NCBI GenBank assembly: GCA_028282395.1
Contig: JANQHY010000105.1
Span: 1 to 17,593, forward strand
DNA length: 17,593 nt
Reading direction: 5' to 3'
Source: Gammaproteobacteria bacterium
GTDB lineage: Bacteria; Pseudomonadota; Gammaproteobacteria; UBA12402
The position numbers and the translations under genes were made by a program. How positions within the stretch are numbered: position 1 is the stretch's first letter; each line of letters opens with the position of its first letter. The notes beneath the pieces were generated by a model that had not been told where the DNA came from, ran no database searches, and was given only the letters and a program-made list of their open reading frames with translations. Below are positions 15,888 through 17,593 of this stretch, one piece after another.

Positions 15888-16652
15888 ATGCAGAATAACG
15901 AAAAGCTACAAAAAATTTTTGACAGCCTTGACTATGAAGGCTTTCGCAAACTAGCTTGTGATAATCAATTAAGTCACCACGAACAAGTCGGGTTTCCTGA
16001 TCGTTATCGTGAAGGTTATGGGCCGGCTATCTTAGCAGATATCTATCAGAAACTACCCACACTGCAGGCGCAGCAAAAAACGGTACTGGATATTGGTCCT
16101 GGCTGCTCTGCTCTGGCACATGAGTTTATCCAATATTGTCAGCAACAAAAGCACAAAGTACTGCTCATGGATTCACCGGAAATGCTAGCAAAATTGCCAG
16201 ATAACGGGTTAATTGAAAAGTTTCCAGGACAATTTCCGCAAGAGAGCACAGCGTTAACATCACAATACCAGCAAAAAGTTGACGTTATCCTTTGTTATAG
16301 CGTTCTGCAATACATTATTCTAGAGGCCAAGATAGAACAGTTCATCTCTTGCGCTTTAACGTTGCTTAATAATCAAGGGTTACTGCTAATCGGTGACATT
16401 CCCAATATCGATAAACGCAATCGGTTTTTCAATAGTAAGCAAGGCATTGAATTTCACCGCACCTTTACTCAAGATCCCAATAGCTTACCGGAAATGCAAA
16501 ATCCTAATCAGCCTGGCAAAATTAATGACAAAACCATCATCACCATATTGCAGCAAACACGATCACTGGGTTGTGATGCCTATGTACTACCCCAATCACC
16601 ACAGTGCCCCATGGCCAACCGTCGTGAAGATATATTAATATACAAGCCTTAG
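15888..16652 (+). CDS. Class I SAM-dependent methyltransferase of glycan locus
   Basis: This 254-residue protein has the SAM-binding glycine loop VLDIGPGCSALAHEF (66-80), an acidic motif II (VLLMDSPEML) and VILCYSVLQYI as the post-motif strand. The N-terminal ~55 residues (LDYEGFRKLACDNQLSHHEQVGFPDRYREGY) look like a family-specific cap. Similar proteins occur next to NeuD-like acyltransferases and GT2 enzymes in flagellar and O-antigen glycan islands, so a sugar O- or N-methyltransferase is likely; the target is unknown. It is the first gene of a plus-strand unit, followed after 13 bp by the acyltransferase. The Shine-Dalgarno before its ATG is weak. Confidence 0.8.
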   Translation: MQNNEKLQKIFDSLDYEGFRKLACDNQLSHHEQVGFPDRYREGYGPAILADIYQKLPTLQAQQKTVLDIGPGCSALAHEFIQYCQQQKHKVLLMDSPEMLAKLPDNGLIEKFPGQFPQESTALTSQYQQKVDVILCYSVLQYIILEAKIEQFISCALTLLNNQGLLLIGDIPNIDKRNRFFNSKQGIEFHRTFTQDPNSLPEMQNPNQPGKINDKTIITILQQTRSLGCDAYVLPQSPQCPMANRREDILIYKP

Positions 16653-16665
16653 CCAGGAGCATCTA

Positions 16666-17331
16666 ATGAAGAAACCTCTCATTATTATTGGTGATAGCGC
16701 TTTTGCACAGATTGCTTATGAATATTTTACCCATGACTCAGAGTATCAAGTGGTTGCATTTGCTGTAGAGCAAGCTTATCTGAAAAAAGATTGTCTATTT
16801 GGTTTACCTGTTATTGCATTTGAATCACTAGAAGAGCATTACTCACCTCAAGAGCATTATTTTTTCGCGGCATTAGTCTACACACAGCTCAATGGGCTAC
16901 GCCAAAGGCTTTATGAAACAGCCAAGCAGAAAGGCTACCAACCTGCCAGTTATATTAGCTCCCGCGCTTTTCTTTGGCATAACGTGAAAGTGGGCGAGCA
17001 TTGCTTTATTTTTGAAGGCAACGTAATACAAGCTTTTTGTACTGTTGGTGATAATGTCATTTTATGGAGTGGTAACCATATTGGACATCATAGCCAAATT
17101 CAATCGCATTGCTTTATTGCATCGCATGTTGTTATTAGCGGGTTTTGCTCTATAGGCGAACGCACATTCATTGGTGTTAATGCAACATTGTCTAACAACC
17201 TGACTGTCGGTAGTGATTCAATTATTGGTGCCGGCACTCTGGTACAAGAATCACTTAACTGCCAAGCTATTGTTAAAGCGAAAAGTGATGAAGTGAAGAC
17301 AGGCGCACTTCGGTTGGCCAGGTACTTGTAG
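16666..17331 (+). CDS. NeuD/PglD-like sugar acyltransferase (left-handed beta-helix)
   Basis: This 221-residue protein has a Rossmann-like N terminus (PLIIIGDSAFAQIAYEYF, where GG-GHA is more usual) that binds the nucleotide sugar. The C-terminal half is built of hexapeptide repeats (VGEHCFIFEGNVIQAFCTVGDNVILWSG onward, residues ~108-200). The His-rich stretch GNHIGHHSQI (137-145) is where the catalytic base of NeuD/PglD enzymes lies. It probably acetylates or otherwise acylates an amino or hydroxyl group of a surface sugar with an acyl-CoA. A clear AGGAGC site precedes the ATG. It is co-directional with the methyltransferase and the downstream GT2. It could in principle acylate a nonulosonate or its precursor, but it is unlike PseH. 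Confidence 0.83.
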   Translation: MKKPLIIIGDSAFAQIAYEYFTHDSEYQVVAFAVEQAYLKKDCLFGLPVIAFESLEEHYSPQEHYFFAALVYTQLNGLRQRLYETAKQKGYQPASYISSRAFLWHNVKVGEHCFIFEGNVIQAFCTVGDNVILWSGNHIGHHSQIQSHCFIASHVVISGFCSIGERTFIGVNATLSNNLTVGSDSIIGAGTLVQESLNCQAIVKAKSDEVKTGALRLARYL

Positions 17332-17333
17332 TA

Positions 17334-17521
17334 ATGAGCTTTTCTCCCACGCTATATCGACTAAATGATTATACACACGCAATGCTAAGCACCATTATTT
17401 TGACTTAGGTTTGTCCTATAGTGATGCCTTTCCTTACCATATTAATTCTGGTCTAATTAATCACAAGCAAAGCTTTGATGCTCACACCATGTGTCAAGAC
17501 ACCTACTTAAGAATCTTATGA
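17334..17521 (+). pseudogene. Remnant of a GNAT-type acyltransferase gene
   Basis: After the acyltransferase stop, an ATG at 17334 opens a 24-codon frame (MSFSPTLYRLND..., stop 17406-17408). From about 17369 a second frame reads AKHHYFDLGLSYSD, then INSGLINHKQSFDA, and ends at TGA 17519-17521. The second part matches the C-terminal tail of GNAT/FemAB-like acetyltransferases, whose pattern is 'YFDfGiS...NeGLi.FKesFGa'. The two pieces look like the N and C ends of one gene joined after a large internal deletion with a frameshift. Its stop overlaps the next ATG (ATGA), as expected for a former operon gene. No function is expected. Confidence 0.65.
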
Positions 17522-17593
17522 AAACACTGTCCCTGATCATTCCTGTTTATTTTAACGAAGAAAGCTTACCGAAGTTATTTGAAGCATTGGATG
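17518..17593 (+). CDS. Glycosyltransferase family 2, N-terminal part (cut by window edge)
   Basis: Only the first 25 codons are visible: MKTLSLIIPVYFNEESLPKL and a few more residues. The SLIIPVYFNEESLP pattern is the start of GT2 enzymes, especially the DPM1/GtrB/ArnC-like group, which make polyprenyl-phosphate sugars. The ATG overlaps the stop of the decayed GNAT gene by ATGA. Substrate and membrane segments lie beyond the window. Confidence 0.82.
   Translation, partial: MKTLSLIIPVYFNEESLPKLFEALD

Noticed and set aside
17334..17521. The missing PseH acetyltransferase
   Set aside because: The tail pattern fits the FemAB/GNAT polysaccharide type, the gene is broken, and it lies in a different transcription unit.

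Overview
The window is a surface-glycan locus of an AT-rich Gram-negative bacterium, most likely a gammaproteobacterium. Outer-membrane beta-barrel proteins, Sec signal peptides and the family affinities support this, but I cannot name a genus from sequence alone. Its core is one long, tightly packed operon on the minus strand (about 14125 down to 2483) for a modified pseudaminic-acid-type nonulosonic acid. Such sugars are typically placed on flagellin, pili, O-antigen or capsule.

Layout, left to right. Positions 1-413 (+) hold the 3' end of a GT2-type glycosyltransferase, convergent with the rest. Then on the minus strand, listed by coordinate: a PglK/MsbA-type ABC flippase (438-2207); a 275-bp spacer; a capsule-type GT-B glycosyltransferase (2483-3868); a three-gene amidation module of WbuX/PseA-like N-acetyl-sugar amidotransferase, HisF-like cyclase and HisH-like glutaminase (3891-6563); pseudaminic acid synthase PseI (6570-7613); a formyltransferase-family protein (7603-8280); UDP-sugar hydrolase PseG (8268-9350); a pseudaminic-acid-associated methyltransferase (9347-9973); an SpsF-type cytidylyltransferase in the PseF role (9977-10666); a second, atypical NeuB-family synthase (10671-11744); aminotransferase PseC (11741-12895); dehydratase PseB (12896-13888); and a small DUF6356-like membrane protein (13907-14125). 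Transcription runs from the DUF6356 gene and pseB towards the glycosyltransferase. Most junctions overlap or are a few bases apart.

Beyond the operon, 14280-15702 (-) encodes a tandem double beta-barrel outer-membrane protein. Its signal peptide is split from its body by a one-base frameshift. A divergent promoter region (15703-15887) separates it from a plus-strand glycan-modification set: a SAM methyltransferase (15888-16652), a NeuD/PglD-like acyltransferase (16666-17331), a decayed GNAT gene (17334-17521) and the start of another GT2 glycosyltransferase (17518 to the window end).

How the genes work together: PseB, PseC, a 4-N-acylation step, PseG, PseI and the cytidylyltransferase would take UDP-GlcNAc to a CMP-activated 5,7-diamino-nonulosonate. 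No PseH-type GNAT acetyltransferase is present; a formyltransferase lies where one would expect it. WbuX with HisH and HisF would convert an N-acyl group to an amidine, the methylase could add a methyl group, the GT-B enzyme could transfer the sugar, and the ABC protein could flip a lipid-linked glycan. The most unusual points are the formyl-plus-amidine-plus-methyl decoration set, the second NeuB-like enzyme that has lost one metal-binding His, and the two damaged genes at the right side.
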